Below, piece by piece: positions 47,380 to 56,275 of a stretch of DNA of 64,000 bases. Numbering within the stretch: the first letter of the stretch is position 1; the number at the start of each line of letters is the position of its first letter. The DNA is from Pseudomonas sp. (lineage in GTDB: Bacteria > Pseudomonadota > Gammaproteobacteria > Pseudomonadales > Pseudomonadaceae). The stretch is from NCBI RefSeq assembly GCF_017744435.1, contig NZ_JAGIBG010000013.1:45267-109266 (forward strand), given 5' to 3'. The position numbers and the translations under genes are program-made. The notes under the pieces were generated by a model. That model saw nothing but the letters and a program-made list of their open reading frames with translations, was not told where the DNA came from and did no database searches.

Positions 47380-48573
47380 ATGGCCAAATCCCCGAAAAAA
47401 TCCAAGTCCAAGCTGTGGTTCCTGGTCCACAGCTGGCTCGCCCTGCCGATCTGGTTCTTCGTGCTGATCGTCTGCTTCACCGGCATGCTGGCCGTGGTCA
47501 GCCAGGAGATCGTCTGGCTGGCCAACCCCGACGTGCGTGCCAGCAAGCCCGACGACAACGCCGAACGCCTGAGCTTCCAGCAAGTGCTCGATGCCCTGCA
47601 CAAGGCCGAACCAGACATGGCCGTCAACTCGCTCAGCCAGCCGGACGGCTCGCACTTCGCACTCACGGCACGGGTCACCTACGCCGATGGCGCCAGCCCC
47701 ATGCTCTACGTCAACCCGTATACCGGGACCATCCAGGGCAAGATGCCGGACTTCAACTTCGAAGCCTTCACCCGCGCCCTGCATGGCTGGTGGCTGGTGC
47801 CGTTCACCCATGGCTTCAGCTGGGGCTGGTACATGGTGTCGCTGCTCGGCCTACCGATGCTGGCATCGCTGGTCACCGGCCTGGTGGTGTACAAGAAGTT
47901 CTGGAAAGGCTTCTTCAAACCGGTACGCACCGGCCATGGCGCGCGCATATTCTGGGGTGACCTGCACCGCCTGGCCGGGGTCTGGTCGATCTGGTTCATC
48001 GCGGTCATTGCCATCACCAGCATCTGGTTCCTGATCCGGGCGCTCCTGTCCGACAACCACATCACCATTTCCAGCGAGCCGATCGTGCCGGTGATCGCCC
48101 GCGAGCAGGTGCCGCAGACCGTCGATGGCAGCCCCGCGCCGCGCATCGACCTGGACGAGGCCGCACGTATCGCCGGCTTGGCCATCCCGAGCCTGGACAT
48201 CACCTCCGTCTCGCTGCCGGCCAACGCCTACAGCCACATCGAGATGGGCGGGCGTGGCTGGTACCCGCTGATGTTCCAGAGCGCCTCGGTCAACCCCTAT
48301 ACCCGCCAGGTCGACAGCCAGTTCCTGCTCAGCGACCGCTCGGCCCTGGAGTTCGTCACCGAGTCCATGCGCCCGCTGCACACCGGCGACTTCGGTGGCC
48401 TGCCGATCAAGCTGGTGTGGTTCTTCTTCGGCCTGGTCCTGACCCTGATGGTGTTCAGCGGCCTGCTGATCTGGACCAAACGCACCGCCCAGGCCACCGC
48501 CGCGGCGCTCAAGCGCAGTGAGCGCGCACCGCGCAACGCAAGCCGCGAAACCACCCTGGAGGCCCGCCCATGA
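47380..48573 (+). CDS. fpvG: FpvG: PepSY-type inner-membrane reductase for ferripyoverdine iron
   Basis: 397 residues with about four membrane helices and PepSY-type periplasmic loops. Helix 1 is SWLALPIWFFVLIVCFTGML, with paired His positions also in FWGDLHRLAGVWSIWFIAVI; these are likely haem or metal ligands. The last helix is WFFFGLVLTLMVFSGLLIW. In P. aeruginosa FpvG reduces Fe(III) in the periplasm to free it from pyoverdine, helped by FpvH, J and K. The gene order fpvGHJKCDEF is fully kept here. ATG at 47380; overlaps fpvH by four bases. Confidence 0.9.
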   Translation: MAKSPKKSKSKLWFLVHSWLALPIWFFVLIVCFTGMLAVVSQEIVWLANPDVRASKPDDNAERLSFQQVLDALHKAEPDMAVNSLSQPDGSHFALTARVTYADGASPMLYVNPYTGTIQGKMPDFNFEAFTRALHGWWLVPFTHGFSWGWYMVSLLGLPMLASLVTGLVVYKKFWKGFFKPVRTGHGARIFWGDLHRLAGVWSIWFIAVIAITSIWFLIRALLSDNHITISSEPIVPVIAREQVPQTVDGSPAPRIDLDEAARIAGLAIPSLDITSVSLPANAYSHIEMGGRGWYPLMFQSASVNPYTRQVDSQFLLSDRSALEFVTESMRPLHTGDFGGLPIKLVWFFFGLVLTLMVFSGLLIWTKRTAQATAAALKRSERAPRNASRETTLEARP

Positions 48574-49109
48574 GCCAGGCCCACGCCCTGCCCACACGCC
48601 CACTCAAGCAATGGTGGCTGAAGTGGCGCTTCCACCTGAACATCTTGCTGATCCTCATCCCCCTGGGCTTCATGCCCAAGTACTTCGCCGACGTCAGGCT
48701 GTTCCGTGGCGACGCCGGGCTCGGTGCCAACCCGATTAGCGACATTCAGGTCGGTCCCTACCGCCTCGACCTCGCCGAACTGCGCAACGAGGCCCCGCGC
48801 GCCGATGGCCCCGCCGGCCATTTCAAGCTGTTCAACGCAGCGCTGTGCAAGGCCTGCGTGAATGAGGTCAAGGCGGTCTACCTGCGCATCGGCAAGCCGC
48901 GCAGCCTGCGCACCGCCGGCACCATTTTCTTTGGTGCGCCGTACCGCATGATCACCAACCTGCCCATACCACCGCGCACCCCCGCCGATGCGCAGATCTG
49001 GATCACCCTCGAAGGCTGGGACGGCAGCCTCCACCAGGCATCCGTGCCCCTGGCCAAGGCTTCGCCAGCCACCGTGGCCTGGCTCGAAAAACAAGGAGGC
49101 AAACCATGA
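48570..49109 (+). CDS. fpvH: FpvH: inner-membrane partner of FpvG
   Basis: 179 residues. One N-terminal membrane helix (WRFHLNILLILIPLGFMPKY) anchors a periplasmic domain. It carries a CxxC pair (AALCKACVNEV), suited to metal or thiol chemistry. Family work places FpvH in the FpvGHJK complex that promotes iron reduction from ferripyoverdine. Translational coupling on both sides by ATGA overlaps. Confidence 0.85.
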   Translation: MSQAHALPTRPLKQWWLKWRFHLNILLILIPLGFMPKYFADVRLFRGDAGLGANPISDIQVGPYRLDLAELRNEAPRADGPAGHFKLFNAALCKACVNEVKAVYLRIGKPRSLRTAGTIFFGAPYRMITNLPIPPRTPADAQIWITLEGWDGSLHQASVPLAKASPATVAWLEKQGGKP

Positions 49110-49426
49110 AACACCTGATGCGCAGGCTCGCCCTGCCCTTGCTGGTACTGGCCGCAGGCCCGGCCCTGGCCCACAACCCGATGTGCGAGTGCGAGGAAGT
49201 GGCGGGTGGCCAGGTGAAATGCACCGGTGGCTTTTCCGACGGCAGCGGCGCGCCAGGAGTGACCCTCGACGTGATCGGCTATGACGAGCAGGTGCTGGTC
49301 GGCGGCAAGCTCGGTGACGACTCGAGCCTGACCTTCAAACGCCCTGACGGCGAGTTCTACGTGCTGTTTGACGCAGGCCCGGGCCATGTCGTGGAAGTCG
49401 ACCATGCCGACATCGCGCAGCCATGA
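49106..49426 (+). CDS. fpvJ: FpvJ: small periplasmic protein of the iron-release complex
   Basis: 106 residues with a cleaved signal peptide (RRLALPLLVLAAGPALA). The mature start HNPMCECEEVAGGQVKC is His/Cys-rich and could bind iron. The rest is a beta-rich domain. It overlaps fpvH and fpvK by four bases each. Position and size match FpvJ of P. aeruginosa, which affects the efficiency of the reduction step and links FpvGHK to the ABC part. Confidence 0.83.
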   Translation: MKHLMRRLALPLLVLAAGPALAHNPMCECEEVAGGQVKCTGGFSDGSGAPGVTLDVIGYDEQVLVGGKLGDDSSLTFKRPDGEFYVLFDAGPGHVVEVDHADIAQP

Positions 49427-50007
49427 GCAGCCCAGCCATGAGCCATACCCAGGTGGTGCGCCCGGCCGGTGCGGGGCACGAAACCCTCTACGTGCTGCTG
49501 GTCAGCCTGTTGATCGTCGCCCTCGCCGCCAGCGTGGTCCTGTTGCGCGGCGAACGCGACGATGAGCAGGCAATTGCCAGCCACCAGATCGACGCCCGCC
49601 GCGACCTGAGCGCTGCCGAACAAGGCATCTATACCGACCTGCGCGTGGCGTTCGACGAAATTCAGCTGCTGCGTGAGGAAAGCGCCGCCACGCCCAGCGT
49701 CGAGGCCCTGGCCGAGGAAGGCCTGCCACCGTTCGTGGCAGACGCGGGAAGCCAGAGCCGTGGCAACCACCAGTGGCAATGGCTGCCGGCCGGTGCCTAT
49801 CTGGGCCGCAGCCAGGCGCCGCACGTGGCAGGCAGCTTCCTGATGATTCTGCCTGCGGCTGACAGCGCCGAGGTCGACATCTGGCTGCGCCGCGACAACG
49901 CCGCCGTGCGCCCCGACGACCTCGGCCAGGCCGCGCTGATCGCCGCCAGCTGGCAGCAGGTAGTCAGCCACTACGACGCCGGGGTCACCCGCGAACACCG
50001 CCATTGA
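49423..50007 (+). CDS. fpvK: FpvK: single-helix membrane protein of the iron-release complex
   Basis: 194 residues (DUF6162-type). A single membrane helix (TLYVLLVSLLIVALAASVVL) near residues 22-41 is followed by an acidic periplasmic region with a likely coiled coil (SAAEQGIYTDLRVAFDEIQL). An ATG at 49438 (MSHTQ) is an alternative start. The four-base overlap with fpvJ and the conserved order support the FpvK call. Confidence 0.83.
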   Translation: MSSPAMSHTQVVRPAGAGHETLYVLLVSLLIVALAASVVLLRGERDDEQAIASHQIDARRDLSAAEQGIYTDLRVAFDEIQLLREESAATPSVEALAEEGLPPFVADAGSQSRGNHQWQWLPAGAYLGRSQAPHVAGSFLMILPAADSAEVDIWLRRDNAAVRPDDLGQAALIAASWQQVVSHYDAGVTREHRH

Positions 50008-50022
50008 ACCCAAGGACTCCCC

Positions 50023-50925
50023 ATGTTCCGCAAAACCCTCGCCCTGCTCCTGGCCTGCGCCCTTCCGGCGCTGGCCCTGGCCGACACCGGCAAGCCCCTG
50101 CGCATCGGCATCACCCTGCACCCTTACTACAGCTACGTGAGCAATATCGTCGGCGACAAGGCCGAAGTGGTGCCGCTGATTCCGGCAGGCTTCAACCCCC
50201 ATGCGTACGAGCCCCGCGCCGAGGACATCAAGCGCATCGGCACGCTGGACGTGGTGGTGCTCAATGGCGTCGGCCATGACGACTTCGCCGACCGCATGAT
50301 CGCCGCCAGCGAAAAGCCCGCCATCAAGACCATCGAAGCCAACCAGAACGTACCGTTGCTGGCGGCCACCGGCATCGCCGCACGTGGCGCCGGCAAGGTG
50401 GTCAACCCGCATACCTTCCTGTCGATCAGTACCACCATCGCCCAGGTCAACAACATCGCCCGCGAGCTGGGCAAGCTCGACCCGGACAACGCCAAGTTCT
50501 ACACGCAGAACGCCCGCGCCTACGCCAAGCGCCTGCGCGCCTTGCGTGCCGAGGCGTTGGCCAAGGTGACCGAGGCGCCCGGCGCCACCTTCCGCGTGGC
50601 CACCATCCATGCTGCCTACGACTATCTGGTGCGTGATTTCGGCCTGGAAGTGACCGCGGTGGTCGAGCCCGCTCATGGCATCGAACCGAGCCCGGCGCAG
50701 CTGAAAAAGACCATCGACCAGCTCAAGGCGCTGGACGTGAAGGTGATTTTCTCGGAGATGGACTTCCCTTCGGCCTATGTCGAAACCATCCAGCGCGAAT
50801 CCGGCGTGCGCCTGTATCCGCTGACGCACATTTCCTACGGCGAATACACCAAGGACAAATACGAAGTGGAGATGAAGCGCAACCTCGACACCGTGGTCCG
50901 CGCCATCCAGGAGAACCGCGCATGA
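50023..50925 (+). CDS. fpvC: FpvC: periplasmic metal-binding protein (ZnuA/cluster A-I type)
   Basis: 300 residues with a signal peptide (FRKTLALLLACALPALALA). Metal-site candidates of the cluster A-I fold are His33 in TLHPYYSYVSNIVG, His60 in GFNPHAYEP, the ATIHAAYDYLV His and a Glu/Asp in the C-terminal lobe. In P. aeruginosa FpvC receives ferrous iron released from pyoverdine and hands it to the FpvDE transporter; it also works with FpvF. AAGGAC precedes the ATG, and it overlaps fpvD by four bases. Confidence 0.9.
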   Translation: MFRKTLALLLACALPALALADTGKPLRIGITLHPYYSYVSNIVGDKAEVVPLIPAGFNPHAYEPRAEDIKRIGTLDVVVLNGVGHDDFADRMIAASEKPAIKTIEANQNVPLLAATGIAARGAGKVVNPHTFLSISTTIAQVNNIARELGKLDPDNAKFYTQNARAYAKRLRALRAEALAKVTEAPGATFRVATIHAAYDYLVRDFGLEVTAVVEPAHGIEPSPAQLKKTIDQLKALDVKVIFSEMDFPSAYVETIQRESGVRLYPLTHISYGEYTKDKYEVEMKRNLDTVVRAIQENRA

Positions 50926-51668
50926 CCGCCGCCGCCAACCTCACGGCGCCCGGCGGACCACGTATCGAATTTGCTGGCATCGACCTGACCCTGGGCCGCA
51001 CGCGCATTCTCGAGCAGGTGCAGTTCAGCGTTGCCGCGGGCAGCGTGCATGCCATTGTCGGCCCCAATGGCGGCGGCAAGAGCTCGCTGATCAAGACCCT
51101 GCTCGGGCAGATGCCGCATCAGGGCCAGTTGAGCCTGCACTGGCCAGGCGCGCAGCAGGTGATCGGTTATGTGCCGCAGGCCTTGGAATTCGACCGCGGG
51201 CTGCCGATGACCGTGGACGACTTCATGGCTGCCATGTGCCAGCGGCGCCCGGCATTCCTCGGTCTGTCGCGCCGGGTGCAGCCGGCGATCGATGCGGCGC
51301 TGGCGCGGGTCGGCATGCTCGACAAACGCAAGCGGCGCATGGGCGCGCTGTCCGGCGGCGAACGCCAGCGCGTGCTGCTGGCCCAGGGGTTGATTCCAGA
51401 ACCGCAACTGTTGGTGCTCGACGAGCCGATGTCGGCGCTCGACGAAGCGGGTATCCAGGTATTCGAACAGCTATTGCAGGGCTGGCGCCAGGCCGGCACC
51501 ACGGTGCTGTGGATCGAACATGACCTGGAAGCGGTGCTGCGCCTGGCCGACCGGGTCACCGGCCTGAGCCGCCAGGTGCTGTTCGACGCCCCACCCGCCC
51601 TGGCGCTGACACCGGAGCGCCTGCTTAGCCTGTTCTCCGTCCACCCCCGCAGCGAGAGCCCTGCCTGA
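50922..51668 (+). CDS. fpvD: FpvD: ABC transporter ATPase
   Basis: A 248-residue cytoplasmic ATPase of the manganese/zinc/iron chelate type. Walker A is VGPNGGGKSSLIKTLLG, Q loop in IGYVPQALEF, signature LSGGERQRVLLAQ, Walker B LLVLDEPMSALD, switch His in LWIEHDLEAVLR. It powers the FpvE permease. It begins within the fpvC stop and its own stop overlaps the fpvE start by one base. Confidence 0.92.
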   Translation: MTAAANLTAPGGPRIEFAGIDLTLGRTRILEQVQFSVAAGSVHAIVGPNGGGKSSLIKTLLGQMPHQGQLSLHWPGAQQVIGYVPQALEFDRGLPMTVDDFMAAMCQRRPAFLGLSRRVQPAIDAALARVGMLDKRKRRMGALSGGERQRVLLAQGLIPEPQLLVLDEPMSALDEAGIQVFEQLLQGWRQAGTTVLWIEHDLEAVLRLADRVTGLSRQVLFDAPPALALTPERLLSLFSVHPRSESPA

Positions 51669-52567
51669 TGAGCTTCGAAGCATTCCGCCAGTTGGTCCAG
51701 GAATGGGCCGGCGCTGGCTACCTGCCGGAGGCGCTGGCCTACGGTTTCGTGATCAATGCCTTGCTGGCCGGCCTGATGATCGGCCCGGTACTGGGCGGCC
51801 TCGGCACCTTGGTGGTGGTCAAGCGCTTTGCCTTCTTCTCCGAAGCGGTCGGCCATGCCGCGCTGACCGGTGTCGCCATTGGCATCCTGCTCGGCGAACC
51901 GTATACCGGCCCCTATGGCAGCCTGTTCGGCTACTGCCTGCTGTTCGGCATCCTGCTCAACTTCCTGCGCAACCGCACCGGGCTGTCGCCGGACACGCTG
52001 ATCGGCGTGTTCCTTTCGGTGTCGCTGGCCCTCGGCGCCAGCTTGCTGCTGATGCTGGCCGGCAAGATCAACGTGCATATCCTCGAGAACGTGCTGTTCG
52101 GTTCGGTACTGACCGTCAGTGCCCAGGACCTGGTGGTACTGGGCATCGTCGCGGTGCTGGTGCTGGCCCTGGCCCTGCCGCTGTACAACCGCATCATGCT
52201 GGCCAGCTTCAACCCGCAACTGGCTGCCGTGCGCGGGGTGGCGGTGAAGACCCTGGACTATCTGTTCGTGGTGCTGGTGACCCTGGTCACGGTGGCCTCG
52301 GTGAAGGTGATCGGGGCGATACTGGTCGGTGCCCTGCTGGTGATCCCGGCGGCGGCAGCGCGCCTGGTCAGCCAGTCGCTGAAGGGGTTTTTCTTCGTCT
52401 CGGTGCTGATCGCCACCCTGAGCACACTGCTCGGCATCCTGCTGCCGATCGTCCTCGATCTGCCGGTGCCCTCAGGTGCGGCGATCATTCTGGTCGCCGG
52501 CATCTGCTTCGCCCTCGCCGCGCTGGCCCGCGCCCTCGTCCCTCGCTTGCAAGGAAACCCGGCATGA
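51668..52567 (+). CDS. fpvE: FpvE: ABC-3 family permease
   Basis: 299 residues with about eight to nine membrane helices, of the ZnuB/ABC-3 type. Conserved pieces: FVINALLAGLMIGPVLGGLG, then RFAFFSEAVGHAALTGVAIG, and ILVGALLVIPAAAARLVSQS. It forms the inner-membrane channel for iron with FpvD and the FpvC/FpvF binding proteins. The ATG overlaps the fpvD stop (TGATG) and the fpvF start overlaps its stop by four bases. Confidence 0.92.
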   Translation: MSFEAFRQLVQEWAGAGYLPEALAYGFVINALLAGLMIGPVLGGLGTLVVVKRFAFFSEAVGHAALTGVAIGILLGEPYTGPYGSLFGYCLLFGILLNFLRNRTGLSPDTLIGVFLSVSLALGASLLLMLAGKINVHILENVLFGSVLTVSAQDLVVLGIVAVLVLALALPLYNRIMLASFNPQLAAVRGVAVKTLDYLFVVLVTLVTVASVKVIGAILVGALLVIPAAAARLVSQSLKGFFFVSVLIATLSTLLGILLPIVLDLPVPSGAAIILVAGICFALAALARALVPRLQGNPA

Positions 52568-53433
52568 ACCTGAAACACCTGACCCTGGCCGTCGCCCTCG
52601 CCGGCCTGCCCGCACTCGCCTCGGCCACGCAAGTGCTGGCCACCCTGCCGGTGACCCACAGCCTGGCCAGCGCCCTTCTCGATGGCACCGCCGTGCAGCT
52701 TATGCGCGCCGCACCGGCCAACCTGCCGGCCAGTCGCCAGCCGGCGTACTTCAGCAGCCGTGGTGGCGCTGCATTGGCCAAGGCCGCGCAGCAGGCCGAC
52801 GCGGTGATCGGCGTGCGCTCGATCTGGCGTGACGACCCGCTGTACCCGATGGCGCGGCGCAGCAACATTCGCATCGTCGAGATCGACGCCGCGCGGCCGG
52901 TGGACGGCGCACTGCCGGGCATCGCCGTGAGTGGCGATGACGCCTATGGCGCCTACCCCTGGCTGAACCCGACCAACCTGGGGCGCATGGCCGATGTGCT
53001 GGCCAATGACCTTGAGCGCCTGGCACCCGCCGACAAGGCCCGGATCCAGGGCAACCTGGCGGGGCTCAAGCGCCAGCTGCTGGAGCTGACCGCCAGCAGC
53101 CAGACGCAGCTGGCCAAGGTCGACAACCTGAGTGTGGTCAGCCTGTCCGAACGCCTGGGGTATCTGGCCAGCGGCTTGAACCTGGATGTGGTGGAGCAGC
53201 CGTTGCCGGCGGATGGCAAGTGGGATGAGGCGGCGCTGAAGGCCCTGGTTGAGAACCTCAAGGGGCAGGATGTGGCGCTGGTGCTGGACCATCGGCAGCC
53301 GGAGCCGGCAGTGGCCAAGGTGATCGAGGCGGCCGGGGCGAAGTTGCTGGTGGTGGAGAGTGATCCGGAGGATGCGGTGGCTGGGCTCAAGGTCAGTGTC
53401 GAGCAGGTGGTCGGGGCACTCAGCGAAGGGTGA
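52564..53433 (+). CDS. fpvF: FpvF: periplasmic pyoverdine/metal-binding protein
   Basis: 289 residues with a signal peptide (LTLAVALAGLPALASA). It has the metal-binding-protein fold (VLATLPVTHSLASALLDGTA; ALVLDHRQPEPAVAKVIEAA), but lacks the central His-rich loop of zinc-binding relatives. In P. aeruginosa FpvF binds ferripyoverdine and FpvC in the periplasm. It is the last gene of the operon, and a REP pair follows. Confidence 0.88.
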   Translation: MNLKHLTLAVALAGLPALASATQVLATLPVTHSLASALLDGTAVQLMRAAPANLPASRQPAYFSSRGGAALAKAAQQADAVIGVRSIWRDDPLYPMARRSNIRIVEIDAARPVDGALPGIAVSGDDAYGAYPWLNPTNLGRMADVLANDLERLAPADKARIQGNLAGLKRQLLELTASSQTQLAKVDNLSVVSLSERLGYLASGLNLDVVEQPLPADGKWDEAALKALVENLKGQDVALVLDHRQPEPAVAKVIEAAGAKLLVVESDPEDAVAGLKVSVEQVVGALSEG

Positions 53434-53444
53434 TGTCGCCTGTA

Positions 53445-53540
53445 CCGGCCTCTTCGCGGGTAAACCCGCTCCCACAGGTCTTGTGCAAGCCTCAGGCCTG
53501 TGGAGATCCTGTGGGAGCGGGCATGCCCGCGAAGAAGCCA
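53445..53540. repeat. REP pair (P. putida type)
   Basis: CCGGCCTCTTCGCGGGTAAA with CCCGCTCCCACAGGT, the classical P. putida form, faces an inverted copy CCTGTGGGAGCGGGCATGCC ending CGCGAAGAAGCCA. It ends the fpv operon and meets a convergent gene. Confidence 0.92.
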
Positions 53541-53547
53541 GTGAGGT

Positions 53548-54615
53548 CTACCGGTTCATGCACCGCTCATAGCGCTCATCCACCCGCCCGGCAAACCACG
53601 CGGTGGTCAGCTTGCGGGTAATCTTCGGGCTTTTGAGCTCGATCCCCGGCAGTACCGCCCGCGGCAGTGGCTTGCCTGCTGCCGCATCGGCCAGGGCAAA
53701 CACCCCGCTGTACAGCTTGCTGTCCTCGAACGCCAGGCTGTCGCCCAGCTCCAGCTGGCTGCGGATCTGTGGGTTACGCAGCCCCAGCTTGGCCCCGAGC
53801 TTGCGCGCCGCCTGCTCGGTGCTGCCGGGCATGATCGAACCTGGGGCGATCAAGTCGCCATCCAGCGCCAGGTCCGCCCCCGTGACCTTGCTCAACGCCG
53901 CCTGGAACGCAGCATTGCGGCTGGCGTACCAACCCGCGTTGAAATCGGCGAAGCGGTACAGCTGGCGCTCGTAATGCGCGGGGTAGCCGAGCAAATGGGC
54001 AATACCGAAGTACATGCCCCCACGGCGGCTGAAGACTTCCTGGCGAATGGTGCCGTCATAGGTGTAGGGATAATCCTTGGCGTGCTTTTCCGCGAACTCG
54101 ATACTGACCTGCATCGGCCCACCGGTGTGCACCGGGTTCAACCCGCCGAGCAACGTCTTGCCCAACGGCAGGCGCGCGATGAACTCGTCGTACAGCGCGC
54201 TGAGCTGCTTCTCGCTGCGTACCGCCAGCAGGCGCTGCTGATAACTCTGGCCATTGCCGGACGGGGTCTTCAGGGCGCCGTCGACCAGCAGCCCGGGAAT
54301 GTGCAGGCGCGCCGCTCGGCGGTCGATTTCCTCACGGGCGATACGCCCCAGGTTGGGCACCTGCGGGTCGGCGTTGAAGGTCGACTCCTGCTCGGTCACC
54401 GCCAGCACCGCGCACAGGTTGCGCTTGCTCGGTGCGATGCGCTGGGCCTCGAACGCCACCTGGATATCCTTGGCCCAGCCTTCGCGGTCCTTGGCCTGGG
54501 CCGGCAGCAGGCGCAGCAGCTGGGCGCGCACCTTGGCCGGGTCGGCCTCGGGTTCTTCCTCGCGGCGCCCCGCGCACCCTTGCAGCAGCGCCAGGGCCAT
54601 CAGTCCTGCCGCCAA
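53548..54615 (-). CDS. DUF1615 lipoprotein
   Basis: About 355 residues. The N-terminus (LAAGLMALALLQGCAGR) is a lipoprotein signal with lipobox LQGC, so the mature protein starts at Cys and is anchored to a membrane. The body, with LCAVLAVTEQESTFNADPQV, resembles the DUF1615 family, which may have a lysozyme-like fold; function is unknown. There is no ATG at the right place. A TTG at 54615 is used here; a CTG at 54630 that overlaps the upstream TGA (CTGA) would give a better positively charged signal (LNGRLLAAGL). Confidence 0.78.
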   Translation of the reverse strand: MAAGLMALALLQGCAGRREEEPEADPAKVRAQLLRLLPAQAKDREGWAKDIQVAFEAQRIAPSKRNLCAVLAVTEQESTFNADPQVPNLGRIAREEIDRRAARLHIPGLLVDGALKTPSGNGQSYQQRLLAVRSEKQLSALYDEFIARLPLGKTLLGGLNPVHTGGPMQVSIEFAEKHAKDYPYTYDGTIRQEVFSRRGGMYFGIAHLLGYPAHYERQLYRFADFNAGWYASRNAAFQAALSKVTGADLALDGDLIAPGSIMPGSTEQAARKLGAKLGLRNPQIRSQLELGDSLAFEDSKLYSGVFALADAAAGKPLPRAVLPGIELKSPKITRKLTTAWFAGRVDERYERCMNR

Positions 54616-54626
54616 CAGCCGGCCGT

Positions 54627-55178
54627 TCAGGGCTGCTCACCGACCATGTAGGTTTTGCTGATATGGCGGAATTGCGGGTGGCTGGCGCTGCCCATGAGCT
54701 CGAATAGCACCATTTCCCGGGTCACCACCTGCGCCCCGGCCTGGCGCATGCGCGCAAGGCCTGCGGCTTTGTTGGCCGGGGTGCGGCTGTCGCAGGCATC
54801 CTCGACCACGAACACCTGCTTGCCCAGGCCCAGCAGGCCGAGCACGGTCTGCAGCACGCAGATGTGGGTTTCCATGCCGCAGACGATCACCTGCTCACGG
54901 GCCATCAGGCTGGCCGGCAGGCACTTGGCGGCCACACAGGAGAAATGGGTCTTTTCCACCACCTCGGCTGCCGGGGCGACTGCTGTAAGCTCCGCCAAGG
55001 TGTGGCCCAGGCCTTTGGGATATTGCTCGGAGATCACGATCGGCAGTTCCAGGTCATTGCAGGCCGCAAGCAACCAGCGCGCTCGGGCGCGGGTACCCTG
55101 TGGGTCGCTCATGGCACCGATGAGTTTTTCCTGGATGTCGACGACCAGCAGCGTGGCCTTGTGATGTTCGATCAGCAT
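54627..55178 (-). CDS. Isochorismatase-family hydrolase
   Basis: 183 residues of the cysteine-hydrolase fold. Catalytic Asp is in TLLVVDIQEKLIGAM, Lys in VVEKTHFSCV and the nucleophile Cys in IVCGMETHICVLQTVLGLL; the cis-peptide turn and helix are typical. Such enzymes hydrolyse isochorismate, nicotinamide or other amides; YcaC-like members of unknown substrate are closest. The ATG at 55178 has AAGGGG upstream. It precedes the DUF1615 gene closely and may be co-transcribed with it. A link to pyoverdine is not shown. Confidence 0.83.
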   Translation of the reverse strand: MLIEHHKATLLVVDIQEKLIGAMSDPQGTRARARWLLAACNDLELPIVISEQYPKGLGHTLAELTAVAPAAEVVEKTHFSCVAAKCLPASLMAREQVIVCGMETHICVLQTVLGLLGLGKQVFVVEDACDSRTPANKAAGLARMRQAGAQVVTREMVLFELMGSASHPQFRHISKTYMVGEQP

Positions 55179-55235
55179 TGTCTGCCCCTTGCCTGGGAAA
55201 AGGCCTAGCCTCCCCCAGGCAGGCGGCGCCGTCAA

Positions 55236-55955
55236 TCAGGCAGAAAGCCGATGCGCTTCAAGGGCCTGCGTCAGCGTACCGAGCACCCGGTCCTCATGCT
55301 CGTGGATGAAGAAGTGGCCGCCGGGGAACATCTGCAGCGAGAAATCACCGAGGGTTTCCTGGCGCCAGGCCTGCAGTTGCTCTGCGCTGGCCCGGTCCGC
55401 TTCGCCACCGAGCACGTACAGCGGGCACTGCAAGGCCGGCCGTTGACGGTAAAGGTAACGGCCACAGAGCAGGAAGTCGGCGCGCAAGGTCGGCAAGGTC
55501 AGGCTCATCAGCTCGGCATTGGCCAGCACCTCCTCCGGCGTGCCATTGAGCTCGCGCAGCTCGGACTTGAGCTGCTCATCGGTCTTGGGGTCGCGCCAGT
55601 TGTTGCCGTCGTAATCCTCGCGCCGGGTGGGCGCTGCCGTGCCGCAGGCGAACAGCGCCAGCGGCGGCGGGCAGCCCAGCGCGCGCAGTTCGTGGGCCAG
55701 TTCGAAGGCCAGCAGTGCGCCCAGGCTATGGCCGAGCAAGGCATAAGGCGCGTTGGCGGCCAGGCGTTGCTCGTTGGCCAGTTGCCGGGCCAGTGCCTGC
55801 ATGTCGGTCTGCAGCGGCTCGCCCATGCGCGCGCCGCGCCCGGGCAATTCGACCGGGCGCACCTGCAGCCAGGCCGGCAGCTTGCGCCGCCAGCGGCTGT
55901 AGACCATGGCACTGGCCCCGGAATACGGCAGGCACAGCAGGTTGATTGCGGTCAC
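55236..55955 (-). CDS. pvdG: Type II thioesterase of the pyoverdine NRPS (PvdG-like)
   Basis: 239 residues of the alpha/beta-hydrolase editing thioesterases linked to non-ribosomal peptide synthetases. The nucleophile Ser is in [15 protein letters not shown], the Asp in the [11 protein letters not shown] region and the His in [12 protein letters not shown]. It should remove wrong or stalled acyl groups from the pyoverdine synthetases. Its start overlaps the mbtH stop by four bases, and both lie behind a PvdS box. GADDS motif is replaced by GGEAD; otherwise normal. Confidence 0.87.
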   Translation of the reverse strand: MTAINLLCLPYSGASAMVYSRWRRKLPAWLQVRPVELPGRGARMGEPLQTDMQALARQLANEQRLAANAPYALLGHSLGALLAFELAHELRALGCPPPLALFACGTAAPTRREDYDGNNWRDPKTDEQLKSELRELNGTPEEVLANAELMSLTLPTLRADFLLCGRYLYRQRPALQCPLYVLGGEADRASAEQLQAWRQETLGDFSLQMFPGGHFFIHEHEDRVLGTLTQALEAHRLSA

Positions 55956-56173
55956 TGGGCGGCAGCTGCGGCCATCTGCTGGCGCAGGCTCAAGGGGCGC
56001 ATGTCGGTCCAGACATCGTCGATGTAGGCCAGGCAGTCCTTCTTCAGGCCGCTCTTGCCCACGGCGCGCCAGCCTTCGGGAATGGCCTTGTAGTCTGGCC
56101 AGATGGAATATTGCTCTTCGTGGTTGACCACTACCTGGAACTGGATATCGTCGCGGTCGAATACGGAAGTCAT
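55952..56173 (-). CDS. MbtH-like protein
   Basis: A 73-residue NRPS helper that binds adenylation domains and keeps them soluble and active. The family signature is complete: [19 protein letters not shown], then a Lys-rich linker, [18 protein letters not shown]. It matches P. aeruginosa PA2412, encoded next to pvdG-type genes. The frame is open to 56380 but the ATG at 56173 with AAGGAG upstream is right. It is the first gene of the mbtH-pvdG operon. Confidence 0.92.
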   Translation of the reverse strand: MTSVFDRDDIQFQVVVNHEEQYSIWPDYKAIPEGWRAVGKSGLKKDCLAYIDDVWTDMRPLSLRQQMAAAAAQ

Positions 56174-56234
56174 TGCCTGTCTCCTTGAGTGATGGATGCC
56201 ACTGCGCGCCTGGCGCAGGGAAGTTCTCAGGTAG

Positions 56235-56258
56235 ACGTAGGGCGCTGCGGAAAAATTA
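56235..56258 (-). promoter_or_regulatory. PvdS-type promoter box of the mbtH-pvdG operon
   Basis: On the minus strand, TAATT (56258-56254), exactly 16 bases, then CGT (56237-56235). It agrees with the PvdS element except for one base in the first half (TAAAT consensus). It ends 62 bases before the mbtH ATG. Confidence 0.72.
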
Positions 56259-56275
56259 ACGGCTCTGCCGAGAAT

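Noticed and set aside
48018..48603. Alternative minus-strand gene opposite fpvG (frame 47851-48603)
   Set aside because: Antisense shadow; the eight fpv genes form an uninterrupted overlapping operon.
55236..56173. PvdS promoter between pvdG and mbtH
   Set aside because: The two genes overlap by four bases and share the upstream box at 56235-56258.
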